Origin: Hyalella azteca
Lineage: Eukaryota; Arthropoda; Malacostraca; Amphipoda; Hyalellidae
Assembly: GCF_000764305.2 (NCBI RefSeq)
Contig: NW_025946912.1
Location: 1 to 64,000, forward strand
Reading direction: 5' to 3'
Length of the DNA stretch: 64,000 nucleotides
Part shown: positions 11,801 to 23,953 of the stretch, piece after piece
Layout: every line of letters begins with the position of its first letter
Position numbering within the stretch: the first letter of the stretch is position 1
Program-made: the position numbers and the translations under genes
Notes under the pieces: model-generated
The model's input: the letters and a program-made list of their open reading frames with translations, nothing else
Told to the model about the DNA's origin: nothing
The model's database searches: none

Positions 11801-14800
11801 TGATGCAGAAACTGACTCAAAGGCTCAAGCAACTGCGCGATCACGAACGAGCGGTGACGCTGGGCCCAAGTTGGATTTTCAGGACGAAGTCTTGGGAGAG
11901 CTGGGGGAGTTTGCTGCTGCGGGTGACACTTCAATATACACCGGGCCTGAGCTCGAGGAAGTGGTTGAAAAAGCTGTCCCTTCTGGTGGGATAAAAGAGG
12001 AAGAAATGAACTTGCTCTCGTCCACTAAAAGTAGGAGTAAACTGCCCACATCTTCGAAGAGAGCGGAAAGAGAGCCACCGAATAATACGTCTAACACCTC
12101 CATAGACGTAAGCTTCGATAAAATGGAAATAATGGCCGAGCCCGATAAAGATAGTGTGCGAATTGCCTGCATTGACACTGACGTCAAAGTCGCTGTCAAA
12201 CTCGAATTCAAACCCGAAAAGGACGCGCTTGTCGAGTCCCTCGCATTGCCGCTGCCTGCAGCACCAAGTCGTGATGTTGATGCACCTATTGATGATAAAC
12301 CTGTGATTAAAGTAGAGAGTGATTGCAAAACCGCGGGTAATGTAGAAACAGACAAGTCGGTGCTTAAGGGTAAAACTGAAGCTGAGCCTGTACTTAAAGT
12401 AGAAACTAACCATGTGAATGAAGTCGAAAACAAAAGTAAAATTGAAAGTAAAAATGATATTTTTGCTGAACCAAAGGAAGTTATTAAATCGCAGACCTCG
12501 AGCCACAGGAGCGACAAACATGACAAGTCGAGCCGACAAGACAAAAGCAAGAGCCATGGCAGCTCCTCGCACGAGAGCTCTCGCCGGCACCACAAGGACG
12601 GTCGGTCCAGCAGCAGTCGCCAGTGTTCGCGGTGCTACAAGAGGAGTAAAATCAAACGCTACAACTGCGGTGTTCAGTGTGTCCTAACTCCAGCATCTGA
12701 TTCATTACCCGATGCCCAGAAACCCGTGGACATCAGTAAAGTGACGAGCAATGCAACGAGCGCTGAGACTAAGCGCAGTGCGTCACGACGCCCCAAAACG
12801 TTGCGTAAGGATCTCAAGTACGGGGACTTGATACACATCGAGACGTACCCTAACGGCGAGGCGTCTGTGTGCCATATGTACGAGGATGAGATGACGCACC
12901 TCACACCTCAGCAGCGGGAAGAAGCTGCCAGAGAGTTCCTCGAGGTCAGACTTTGTTTCATGTTTGAGATATACCTTAAAATCATAATATTCTATTATAA
13001 ATTATCTGTGTGAAAAATTGTATATAAGAATTAATGGGAAATTTCCATTGTGATGGACATTGCCTGTTTAGGATAATTTATTGAAATAACACAATCAGTC
13101 TTGTGAGAACTGCATCGTTGTGTTGGATGAACGGTAACAGTAATAGCATTAAACTCGTTCTTAGATAACAACGGTAACTAAAAAGACCGTCTAAAAGAAG
13201 GCAACTAAAAAGACCGTCTAAAAGACGGTTACTTAAACCATCGTCTGAAAGACGGCAACTAAAACGACCGTCTGAAAAACTGTAACTAAAAAAGACCGTC
13301 TGAAAGACGGCAACTAAAAAAAACGTCTAAAAGACTGTTACTTAAACCAACCATCGTCTGAAAGACGGTAACTAAAAAGACCGTCTAAAAACGGTAACTA
13401 AACAGACTTTGTGACAGGTGGTGTTCGCGGAGGACAGCGCTGGGTACGCGGACCACGTGTGCGGGATCGTGCACGACTCGGCGCACTACATGCCCGACCT
13501 GCTCGACTACTTCAGCGAGCGCCACGCTAACCTCATCGTCAAGGCGGGCGTTATCGGCCATATTGGCCGCAACAGTGACCTCGAGACCTACACTATGCAA
13601 AAGTACAAGGAAGAGGTCTCTGACTAATTTATTGCTGTCCGATAATCTTAACTTGTTGTACAGTATCGAAAAATCGTTGGAATTTTTCTAGGATTAGGTA
13701 CATTTCAGTCCTCCCTTGTTTGTTTTTCAACCTTTCAACTACCGTGGCGAAGTTGACTGCCTGTAAACCTCCTTGTTTGTTATGATTGTGTTTATATTGC
13801 GAAAAAGTGTGGATGACGTTATCAGATAATTATTGTATGTAGAAACATATTTCTTTTTTTATTTGCATTCACTACTTAAGATTACATGATTATAGGAATG
13901 ACACATTATTCGCTCATCACATATAAAAAATGTACATTAAATGACACATTATTCGCTCATCACATATAATGTATGTACATTGAATGAAGGTGGTGTGTCG
14001 CAGGTGTATCGCGGGTACTGCGGTGGCACGTTCCGTGCTGGCCCGCTGCACCAGGTGAGCGTGGTGGGCACGGTGCATGAGGAGGTGGGGGGCTACTTCC
14101 CCCACTTCCTGAGCATGGTGGAGGAGAACCCCTTCCTGCGTCTGGCCATGCCCTGGGGGGAGCTGTCCTCCCTCTGTGGCTCCCCTCCACAGCAGAGCAA
14201 CGACGGCCCTATTGTGTGGATCAGGCCTGGCGAGCAGCTTATTCCTACGGCAGAGCTGGGCAAGAGTCCTGCCAAGAGAAAGAGGTGAGAGCTGGCAAGA
14301 GTCCTGCCAAGAGAAAGAGGTGAGAGCTGGGCAAGAGTCCTGCCAAGAGAAAGAGGTGAGAGCTGGCAAGAGTCCTGCCAAGAGAAAGAGGTGAGAGTTG
14401 GCAGGAGTCCTGCCAAAAGAAAAAGGTGAGAGCTAGGCAAGAGCCCTGCCAAGAGAAAGAGGTGAGAGCTGGCAAGAGTCCTGCCAAGAGAAACGGGTGA
14501 GAGCTGGGCAAGAGTCCTGCCAAGAGTAACGGGTGAGAGCGGTCACTGTAACAGCGGTGTACACGTGTAAAAGTAACCACTTAGTCCTTTCCTTTAACTT
14601 GCTGAAGCACCATCTGCACGAGTTGTTCGTTAAAAAACACGTAGAAAAATATTTTAAACGCATAGAAGAGTTTAATTAATTTGGTAGGTCGTGAATTTTT
14701 CTCGATTATTTTTAGTGTATAGATTGAATAAAATTTCGATAGTCTTTCATTAACCTATAGGTACCTTAATTGTGTTGAATTTATTTGAAAAAGCCGAGTT

Positions 14801-17800
14801 ATCACGGTAGCAATTCCAATTAATTTTGTGTGTTTAGTCTGCGGCTGTCGCCTGCTCTACTTCTGAAGAAGATGCTGCCTAATATGTCGCCGTAACTTAC
14901 TGGTTGCGAAACAGAAGCAATATTATTGTTATGTTTATCATTGGTTGTATAACAGAAGCAATATTATTGTTATTCTTATTATTTATTATATAACAGAACT
15001 GGCATCAACGAGCTGCAGCGTCTACAGTACCTGCCACGTGCGAGCAACGCCCGCGAGATGTTGTTCGAGGACAGGACCAAGGCTCATGCCGACCACGTGG
15101 GGGCAGGGCTTTACCGCCGCACTACTGGTGCTGTCGGTCTGTTCAAATTACCAATGAATAGTTCACTTGAATTATAATGACTAATTCTCTTGATCGTGTC
15201 CACGCCATTCTGCTCATCTGATACTATTAGTTTTTTAACATTTTTTACCTTTTTTATTATTTTTTTTACAACTTCAGCGTGCTATTTATGAAAACCCATT
15301 GATTAAAATACGTCATTTCTATTTCATGCTCAATCATCCGATCATCTTTAAAAATAATAATTCGGTTTTAATAATGTACTGTAGAGATTTAAATAACCTA
15401 AGCTTTATGTGTTCCACATTTAGCTTCATACCTGATGGTTATTGACGCGAGTTTTCTTGAATTATTGTGACCGAATTTTGAACAAACGTGCATAGCTTTG
15501 CCTTGTTTGATTTTTGCTATGAGAACTCAGTCAGCAATTAAACAAGTCTTAACCCTGATAATGTCTAAGAATAAAATGAGAGAAGATTTATTATGAAGGT
15601 CGTAGTTTAAAAGTTTATGGCGTTGCAGGCATCCTGAAGGCGGTGCACTGCGGAGAATCTTACACACACAATAGAATTGTGAAGGACGTCGTGGCGTTCG
15701 ATGCTCACGACTTCGATGAGGTCGTGGAGAAGCTGCAACTCGACCTGCACGAGCCTCCCACCTCGCAGGTAACGGACGCTTCCTTAACATTTGTCAGACT
15801 GCATTATTTTTCAACGTTACACTGTTAGAAAAAACGGCCCCACCGGCGTTCAAGTGGCCGGTCGTCCCGTGAAAATAAACTGTTTCGCCGTTTTTATCAG
15901 ATGTTTTACGGACTTCTAGTGTTAAATTAGAATAAAAAATTTCTAACAGTGTATAATCATGCCGAGTTTGGGTGCAATTGTACCTATGCAATCTTGTATA
16001 GGTTAATTTCATGTCCCCAAGACCTGTGACGTCCCGTGTTGCGCCTCTTTATAGTATTTCTACAAAATAAAATTGTGACCCTGTTGATTTTTGATCAGCT
16101 ATCCGAAAAATTATAAACTTTATTATTAGTAAATGCATGAATATAGTATGTTGAATTTTTTGTTGCTGTTGCGATGAAAGAATTCGTTACTGAGAGACGT
16201 TGTTGTTGCGCAGTGCGTTTTGTGGATCGAGGACGCGAAGCTGAACCAGCTGCGGCGGGAGGGCATCAGGTTCGCCAGGATCCAGCTGTGCGATAACGAC
16301 ATTTACTTCCTGCCTCGCAACATCATCCACCAGTTCCGCACCGTCACCGCCGTCTGCAGCGTTGGTCAGAACTCAGGCTCTTGTTAATTATGCTTCCAGT
16401 TATGATCAATTTCAGGAGCAAAATATTTTTTATGGCAATTTTGATATTTTATTCGTCGATCGCGTTCATTTTGGACTTGTTAATTATTGAAAAGTCGAAA
16501 ATAATGTATGGATAGAACGGGTGCAATGCATGAACAATCGGCAATGCTCATATCTCCGAAAGCTCATATTTCTCGTGCCGCTATTTCTCATCAAGTTTGG
16601 AGTTTCAAGTTGTAATCCAGAATTGTCACCTTGCCATAAACTAAATCTGTCGGCTGCCAGCTGCCACCAGAGTAGCTGAGAGTTTAATGTGTTCTTTTGG
16701 CTCATTTGCTTTAATTTCTTCAAATAACAATAATTTGACTGTCATTTCTTCGCCGTATTGACGAGAAGCTTAATTGTGTCAGACACTAATATTTTTGCCA
16801 ACAAATTGTATGCAATGCCAGAAACGATACATGGATTTTCAACGTTCAGTTTTCGTTTGTTGATTAAATATGGCGTACAAAATGGAAAATGGTGCTACTA
16901 ACAATTCCTTTCATGAATTTATGCGAAAAGTTATTCAGCTGTAAATGATTTTCATGAATTTATTCAGATCATTATTGAACTGTATACGACAGAAAACTGA
17001 CTTTAATATTATATGTTGGCAGCTTGGCACGTGCAGCTGAAGCAATACTACGTGGGTGAGCGCAGCAGCGATGCGCTGGAGGACGGCCTGGAGACTAAGA
17101 TCGAGTACGGCCGCTTGGAGACCACGTCCCGGCCTGACGACGCGCAGGACGACGAGGTCGTCAAGAAGACGGAGCAGTTAACTGACGACATGGAAGGCTC
17201 TAAGGCAGAGCAACCTATCAAGAAAGATCTTAAGAGAAGCAGAAGCAAAGAATCTGCGACAGAAAGCAAAAACAATGACAGTAAAAAGACGTCAGAGAAG
17301 CGTGATGACAAGCCCGAAAGAAGAAAAGATCAAAGTAGTAGAGAGGAGAGCAGAGACAAGCATAAGCACCACAAGCATAAAAAAGAGAAGGATAGAGAAC
17401 GCTCGAACAGAGATGGTGAGCGTTCGAGCAGGGACAGAGAGAGGTCTAAGGACCGAGATAAGAGTGATAAACTTAAAAAGAGAGAGAGAAGAGAAAGCTC
17501 CGTCGATATTGATAGAGTGAAAAAGAAATTAAAATTGGGTAATGACAGCCCTCGTCCACAAGACGGACCTGCTCCGGGCGATGCTGGAACAACGCTTACT
17601 GCGGCTACTGATCTAACGTCCTTGAAGCCCGAGACAGCAACTGAAGACAGTCGGAGCGCTACGGCCAACGTGGGCGCGACCACAACTGATACTACAACGT
17701 CTGACGTTGGTGACACGGTGACAGCTTCTGTCACGGGAACCACCGCTAGCATCTCACCTGCTGTTGGTGTCAGTGCAACTAACGCTGTTGGTACTAGTGG

Positions 17801-17948
17801 AATTATTCCTACTACAGTGAGCAGCGGCCCTAACGCTGCTCCTGCTAAGCCAAAAGTTCGCAAGTCGAGTCAGTGTCGGACGAACAACAGCAGCGTGGAC
17901 TTGCTAGACTCCATCATGGCAGTGATGACACCTCGACCGCACAAGTGA
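8847..17948 (+). CDS. RSBN1: RSBN1-like protein (round spermatid basic protein 1 / KDM9 family lysine demethylase)
   Basis: Coding exons: 8847-12944, 13418-13615, 14004-14284, 14997-15136, 15629-15768, 16214-16364, 17023-17948; phases agree throughout, giving about 1977 aa. The conserved C-terminal domain begins near residue 1310 ([18 protein letters not shown]) and continues through blocks typical of RSBN1/DPY-21 proteins: [78 protein letters not shown]. This family (KDM9) demethylates H4K20me2. H1556-A-D1558 matches the HxD iron-binding spacing of JmjC enzymes (inference). The first exon encodes a long disordered Ser/Pro-rich region with polyproline (about 350-385 and 660-680), basic NLS-like [13 protein letters not shown], repeated MSP motifs (about 708-775) and a His8 run. 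Exon 7 ends with a Lys/Glu/Arg-rich tail. ATG 8847 was chosen because a splice acceptor lies at 8826-8827; the frame stays open to it, so an upstream coding exon is possible. The protein is much longer than human RSBN1 (about 800 aa), mostly through the N-terminal region. Confidence 0.92.
13145..13405. repeat. Hairpin minisatellite in RSBN1 intron 1
   Basis: About eight imperfect units of roughly 30 bp built on GACCGTCT-AAAA-GACGG(T/C)AACTAAA. Each unit is itself a small palindrome (stem ACCGTC/GACGGT, loop of about 4), so the array is a string of mini-hairpins. It stops about 12 bases before the exon 2 acceptor at 13416-13417. Confidence 0.85.
14251..14540. repeat. Minisatellite spanning the RSBN1 exon 3 splice donor (8 units of 35/36 bp)
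   Basis: The last 30 or so bases of exon 3 (encoding [11 protein letters not shown]) plus the donor GTGAGA are repeated eight times in tandem with few changes. GTGAG donors occur at 14285 (the real one by phase and homology), 14320, 14356, 14391, 14426, 14462, 14497 and 14533. Reading past 14285 meets an in-frame TGA at once, so only the first donor yields the full protein. Confidence 0.93.
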
Positions 17949-20900
17949 AACTCAGCGCCATGTATCATCAATAGAATTCAACCACAGAAGTGAAATGCCG
18001 TGTAAAAGTGTGAGGTAACTTGGAAACATATTCCAAAAATTCAATGTTCCTCTTACTTGTGAAGTTTTCATGACGAATTCATTACGTGTTAATTATTCGC
18101 TTTGGTATGATTTCATAACTTTTCATTGCTTAATTCAATGGTTATAAAAGCGTCGATTCGTTGAGATGTACTCCTATAAATTCATACTGTGCATTAACCG
18201 AAAATTCCGTTAAATTCTTCGTTGACAATATCACTGGGTGAGTGTAAAACTCGAAGTTTCCCCCACTTATTTTCGTGGCAGCTAAACATGATGACAGTAA
18301 AGCGTGTATAAGGACACAATACTCTGTATGATCATTATTCTGATTTAAACATTAATTAACACGACCTGGCGATAACTCTCTATAAAATGAGTGTGATGTG
18401 TGTGTAAGCACCTAACAAAATTTTTCTCGGAAAGCAAAGGATTGCCCAAGTATAAAATGTTAAATTCACTTCATAAAGTTTATGATCGATATTAAACAGT
18501 TTTGCTTGTGATATCTCCCGCTGTATTGCTGGTTTGAGTGATCTCAGGGCTTCTTTAGTGTTTTCTGTATCTTTTCATCGTGAGTTACGCAAGAGATTGT
18601 AAGTTGTTGATCTAAATCTCTCTTATGAATGCCGTGCTTTGATTTTAAACAATATTTGATCGGTATAAATCTCGTTCTATAGAGCTCTTTTGTCACGTTA
18701 ATGACAAGTTATCGGACTTACGGACTAATTTAAATGCACTGGATTCGTTCGTGGCCGCGTCTATCCGTAGCCATTGTAGCAATTAGTTTTTTGCTGCTTT
18801 GTATAGATTTATTAGATGTGAAGTTATCAGGTTTCGATTTTGTAAAGTTATCAGGCCGATTTAATGAAAGGAGTGCTTTTCAAGTGTTTCGATTTGAAAT
18901 TTTACTAAATTTCTTGAGCCTTTCAATATGACGAGGGTGAGCCGATTATATTTGTGTCGTGTTTTGAACATTTCTCTAGTGAACAAACTGTACATTGCTT
19001 GCGTTTATTCTCAAGTTTTAGTTTGGAATGCAGCCATAGCCATTTATCGATGGCTTAGTATTACCTTGTTATGTTCTGGCCTTGTGCTGATTTGTTGAAA
19101 TTACTTTTCTAGTTTTAATCTTTATTGCGTAATATTACGCTTAATATGGCATTTGATTCCATTGCATACCATTTCATGGAGTGAAGGAATATTTTAAATT
19201 AATAGTTACTGTTTAAATGTTGTGTGGCTTCTTATGATCTGTTATTGATTTGAATTTATTTCTTGGGCGCCTATAATTTCTTTTGTATTATCTTATTCAT
19301 GCAGATGATTCCCGAAATTATGAAAATGGCTCGAATTATTCACGAATAATATTCCAAAAGGGTGAAACGTTCTGACCAAGGGACTGGATTTTCGCTTTTC
19401 TAAAGTGAATAATTACAGTCTGAAACTATGTTTCAGTAGTGAAGGGAGCGTTTTCAGAATTTGCTTGAGTGATATCGTCAGCTTCAGAAGCTGCACTTGT
19501 TCCTTGCATAGGCTCCTTTACCAGCGATCAAACTTGGGTGGCCTATCTTTTCTGTAGCATAGCAGGGCTGAGCGTGTACAAACGTGTGAATTTTAGCTTG
19601 TACTTATATAGTATAAGAAGTCTTCATCACTTCTTTTGTGTTCAGTTCATTTGGTACACGGTAATATACGGTTTACCTGGCTGAAGTGTCTTTCTATTGA
19701 CCCTGTGGTGGTCTGGAAAGATAAAGCACCGACCCAGCCAGGAGTCACTTGTGTTGGCGTCCCAAGTCTATGTTTTGACAACCAAAGCGTGCGACACAAT
19801 GAGCGCACTCGTCGTGTCCTTCAACATGACGAACAACATGTTAATGTGTACAAATTATGTAGAATATTGATAGGAGGACTCAGTCCCCCGAGCGTTGTCT
19901 CTTTGTTGCTATTTCGTACCTGTTGGGTTAATCTTAAACTGATTCTCGAGTATGGGCATTCTTAGCAGCCGCCATCTTGTACCGCCTGAGGCCATCGTAT
20001 ACATGTTATAAATGTGACTATCTTATTTCGAATCATCATGGACTCATGAATGTTATTTTTCTATTCTATTAAATTTAAGAATGGACTGTCAAGTATGAAA
20101 TTTGTCGGCGTGGACGGCGTTTGAACCTCATCAATTGTCAATTTATCCGTATTCCGTACGTCGTATTCTAATTACTAAAATTATTCAGATTTAACTTTTG
20201 ACTCGAAGGCATATTCTCACGCCTGTATTTTTCGACTGTTTCGTGAAAATGCCTCCTTTGGATCAAATAGTAATAAGTTAGTGTCGTTGTACGCAATATT
20301 GGGAATTTTTATTTGATTTAATATCTTTTTGCATTTCAGGCTATTTGCGTTCCGAAGGAAGCAAGTTTCGAGCACCGGTGCTCCTTGCCCTTCTCATTGC
20401 TGCTAATGTCTCTAGCGGGGCTCCTGTGCTTGAAAATTGTTTATCACGGTTGTATTTTTCCACGCGTCGAACACGAAGGATTTTTGTAAGCTGGCATCAA
20501 TCATCTTAGCTTACAGTTGTGTACACCATACGCACGCGCACTATCATTCGCTTGTGTGGTTTAGCAGTGAATCATGTTTGATATCTGCTCCATTAATCAA
20601 CCGATAATTCTATTGCATCGCTCGCTATAATCTTTGGTTGTTTTCCACTTATAAGGAAAATTATATTTAAATCGTCGAAATCTTTTATCATACGTAATGA
20701 AATAATACGCAATTGATTTACAATTTTCGGTTGGGCCGTTGAATTTGACCTAACTGAATCTTGACCAAAAAAAGGCATGTATTTCCGAAGACAATTTTAC
20801 ATTTGAATATTTTCTCCTGTCGAATTTTTCGTACATCGTAGTTACATTTTAGGATTTGATAATTAGATAGGCTGTGTTTCAGCTACATAAATTGAATATT

Positions 20901-23760
20901 TAAGGCCACATAGTTTCTGAAAATTGTATTCGTGACCACCGAAATTTATTATTTTTTGGTCGATTTCGTTTGTTCCATGGTTCTCGAAAAAGATTTTCTG
21001 TAAGTTTCGAACACTTGGCTTATCATAACATGTTATTTTGGTCTAGGGACTGATATTTATATGGTTAAGATGTTATTTCCTATTCCTAATGGCAGTGACG
21101 ATCGTTGAGCATCTGTGAATGTGTACAAATTGTATCGAATAGGGAGTATATCCAAATACTAGGCTGGTTAACATGGAAATGGATCAACCTGAGTGTAAAG
21201 TAGAGACTAGTTTTATCACTAAAATTATGTAGGTAGTGCAATGCTAACTTAAGTAGCTGAGAGTTGGCTGCGCGATTACCAGTTCTTGAAGCACGAGTAA
21301 CCTCGAGAAGGCGGAGCCTGAGTCGTGCCCTCATTGGCCCCGCCCTTCATCAAGTTTTATAGCGTTAAGATATGAATTGAATGACGTTGTTCCGTCTGAC
21401 ATGATTGTACAAATTTTCTTGTTTGTGTGTGTTTTCTTCGCTATTTTCTATCGTAACTCCTAACTCTTGTTTAACTATCACTGGACTGTTTGACATTGCG
21501 TGTGCACGCGTCTTCTTGCAGCTCAATCTCTCCATTTGTCTGTCTCTATTATTCGTCTGTGTCTCCTGTTTTATCTGTTCAAAATAACTCGCGTAAGGAT
21601 GCTGCCTTCATTTTTTGCCACACGCTATTTTTTTGTTTTCTTTTGCAAATTATTCACTTGTGTTTCATTAGTTGATTGTATTGCCCAATTTGGGCGTACA
21701 TCAGGAAGAAAAATCTAGAGAAGCTGAGATTTAATTATCAGTTTGCCATAAATTAAAACGGTATTGCCTAACTATAGAAATTATTTCAAATCTCCAAATG
21801 TAGTCTCATGTTCTATTAGTCATCATTTGTTGTTATATGTTTTGAGGACAGCTGGTTCTATCCACCCGTGTTTGTTCAGCCCACTCAATAATGAGCGTCT
21901 TAACTTATTTACTCTAGACTTTCATTTCTTTACCTGTAATTTTCAAATTTTATTTTGACATTGACTGTTTGATATGTAACACTTAACTATCAAGATCTCA
22001 CTATAAACACCAGTATTTGCGGGTTCTCATTTTAGTTATTTTACGCCGGTTTGCCATGACCTCTAAAGTTGAAGTTTCGTGTGAGGAAACTGTAATATTT
22101 TTATTATTGAAAACGATTTTGGCCGGTTTGTTCGTTGGGGAACGTCGAAGCGCATCACGATTCAAGTCTCTCACCCGCAAAAACGCGCTTGACTCTCTTT
22201 GTTTGTCAGATATTTCTGCATTTTTGGAACGGTCTCGTTCGGGAACGTGTGCGTAAAATTTTAATATCTAATTCGAGCCTTAGAATGTAACCTTAAATTA
22301 ATTAAATTACATAATAGGCATGAATTAATGAACGAATTTATAGCATAATGCGATTTCCAGAAAATTACACCGTAGCATTGTTATTTTTTGTGTTATTTGA
22401 TTGATTGTGTTGCCTTCATTTGTGTGAGTTTGAGACCCACCCATGAACTGACGATACTTGATAACGAATTTTTTAATGCCTGGGCTTATTAATTTATGTT
22501 ATTGTCATAATCACCGTTCGCCGAAGTAGGCTACGAAACTGAAGTTCAGTATTTCAGCCATTTAAGTTTTTTTCTTTCTTCAATGACAACAAATTGTACC
22601 CGCTGTTCGATTTACTGTCTTGCAAATGGCGGTCAGTTTAGGCTCCCAAGGATTGCCGACTATAAAATATCGACTACCTTAGTATGTTTGTTATATACTA
22701 AACTTCAACAGAAAATATTGATATTTTTGTCTGCGTTCAATTTTATTTTAGTTCAGGCTCGTTCGCCAATAATAATTGGTTTAATTGTTCAAGCGACCAG
22801 GTGATATGAACTTTATTAGCAGAACGTCATCGTTTGTTTTCATCTCGATTTTTCCTCATTTTGCGACTGTAAGCATTTTTATCAGATTGCCAATTTTCAG
22901 AGAAGGAACAGATTTCAATTTGTGTAAAGTTCAATCTCAACCATCATTTTATTCTTTGACATCAACATTCACTATAATTTCTCGGTTCGCGTGCCTGAAA
23001 TTCTTTACCTGCTTACCACATAACTTGTCTTGTGTGAACATGTGGGATCATGAAAATATTATTGATTGTTTTGTACCTTTCGGTTAAGTAAATTCCTGAT
23101 GCATGATCTGCAGCCGGTGTTATTCAAGTACAAGCAACGCGTGTCCCTGGGAGCCTTCTGCTCCTTCGCTATGCAAGTTGCGAGTCCACGTTTCTCATAA
23201 ATTGTAGAGTATTTTTCTTCGTTTTGTCTGTGTGTACATAAATACAAATTACTTCCTGACAAAAACCTAGTTTTCTGCCCCAAGTGTGATTTTTGTTCGT
23301 CTAACGATAATAGAAGTGGCAGGGATATATTTGAAAATATTTTTGAGTGATATATCTGACGGCTGAATGTGTGGTAGCTTCCTAATATTATGGCTCCTGG
23401 TTTTTGCATGTCATCACCTAATTAAAATGTCAATCAGCGGGAAAATTAAATCAAAAGCTTTTTTTTTTCGTCTGAAAAACTTTCATAAAATATAAATATA
23501 AAATATAAAATATAAAATATAAACTCTGAGCCTCGCAGATGATTAAGCAGATTTGAAAGCTGATAAGATGATTTACACAGTGATATTCTTTGAAAAAATT
23601 ACTTTATATGTAATGTATCAAATTTATTTTAAATGCTTCGTTTAAAAAGTTATTTTTATCTAATTTTCGAGTGAATTTTAAAATAACGTTTAGTCGCTTC
23701 CTTACCTAAAATTTTAAGCCAATTTTTAGATAAATTAAAAATTTTTGCCTATATTTTGGG
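17949..23760. other. RSBN1 3' UTR and intergenic region
   Basis: About 5.8 kb of AT-rich sequence after the RSBN1 stop with no supported coding exon. I did not find a clear AATAAA close to the stop; ATTAAA occurs near 21752. A local GC-rich patch with an ATTGG box and GGCCCCGCCC lies at about 21305-21345 and could be regulatory. A TATAAA-rich simple repeat occurs at 23490-23522. Where the RSBN1 transcript ends cannot be told from sequence alone. Confidence 0.5.
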
Positions 23761-23789
23761 CAGTGTCATTCTTGAATGACTTCTAATAT

Positions 23790-23953
23790 CGTTTATGATT
23801 GGACGAAATATCCTGAGAATCTCCTTTTACACCAATAGGAGTTGCGTGTACTAGCGTCCATTTTGTTTACATTGCAAAGCTCGTACCGGGTATCGTTCTA
23901 GGACAACTGCTAGTTTCGATTTATTACTTGTAAGCTTGATTAACGATTTAAAT
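23790..23953 (+). promoter_or_regulatory. Putative SET promoter and 5' UTR
   Basis: The 160 bases upstream of the SET start codon contain two CCAAT boxes in opposite orientation (ATTGG at 23798-23802 and CCAAT at 23832-23836), followed by a modestly CG-rich stretch. No TATA box is apparent. This is consistent with a TATA-less housekeeping promoter, but the start site is not defined. Confidence 0.4.

Noticed and set aside
11879..12595. Two long minus-strand ORFs (220 and 238 aa)
   Set aside because: Both are antisense shadows of the RSBN1 coding exon in other frames; no motifs.
14093..14580. Leu/Ser-rich repeat ORFs on the minus strand
   Set aside because: Antisense translation of the RSBN1 exon 3 minisatellite.
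17330..17863. 177-aa minus-strand ORF
   Set aside because: Antisense to RSBN1 exon 7, whose Lys/Glu-rich codons leave the opposite strand open.
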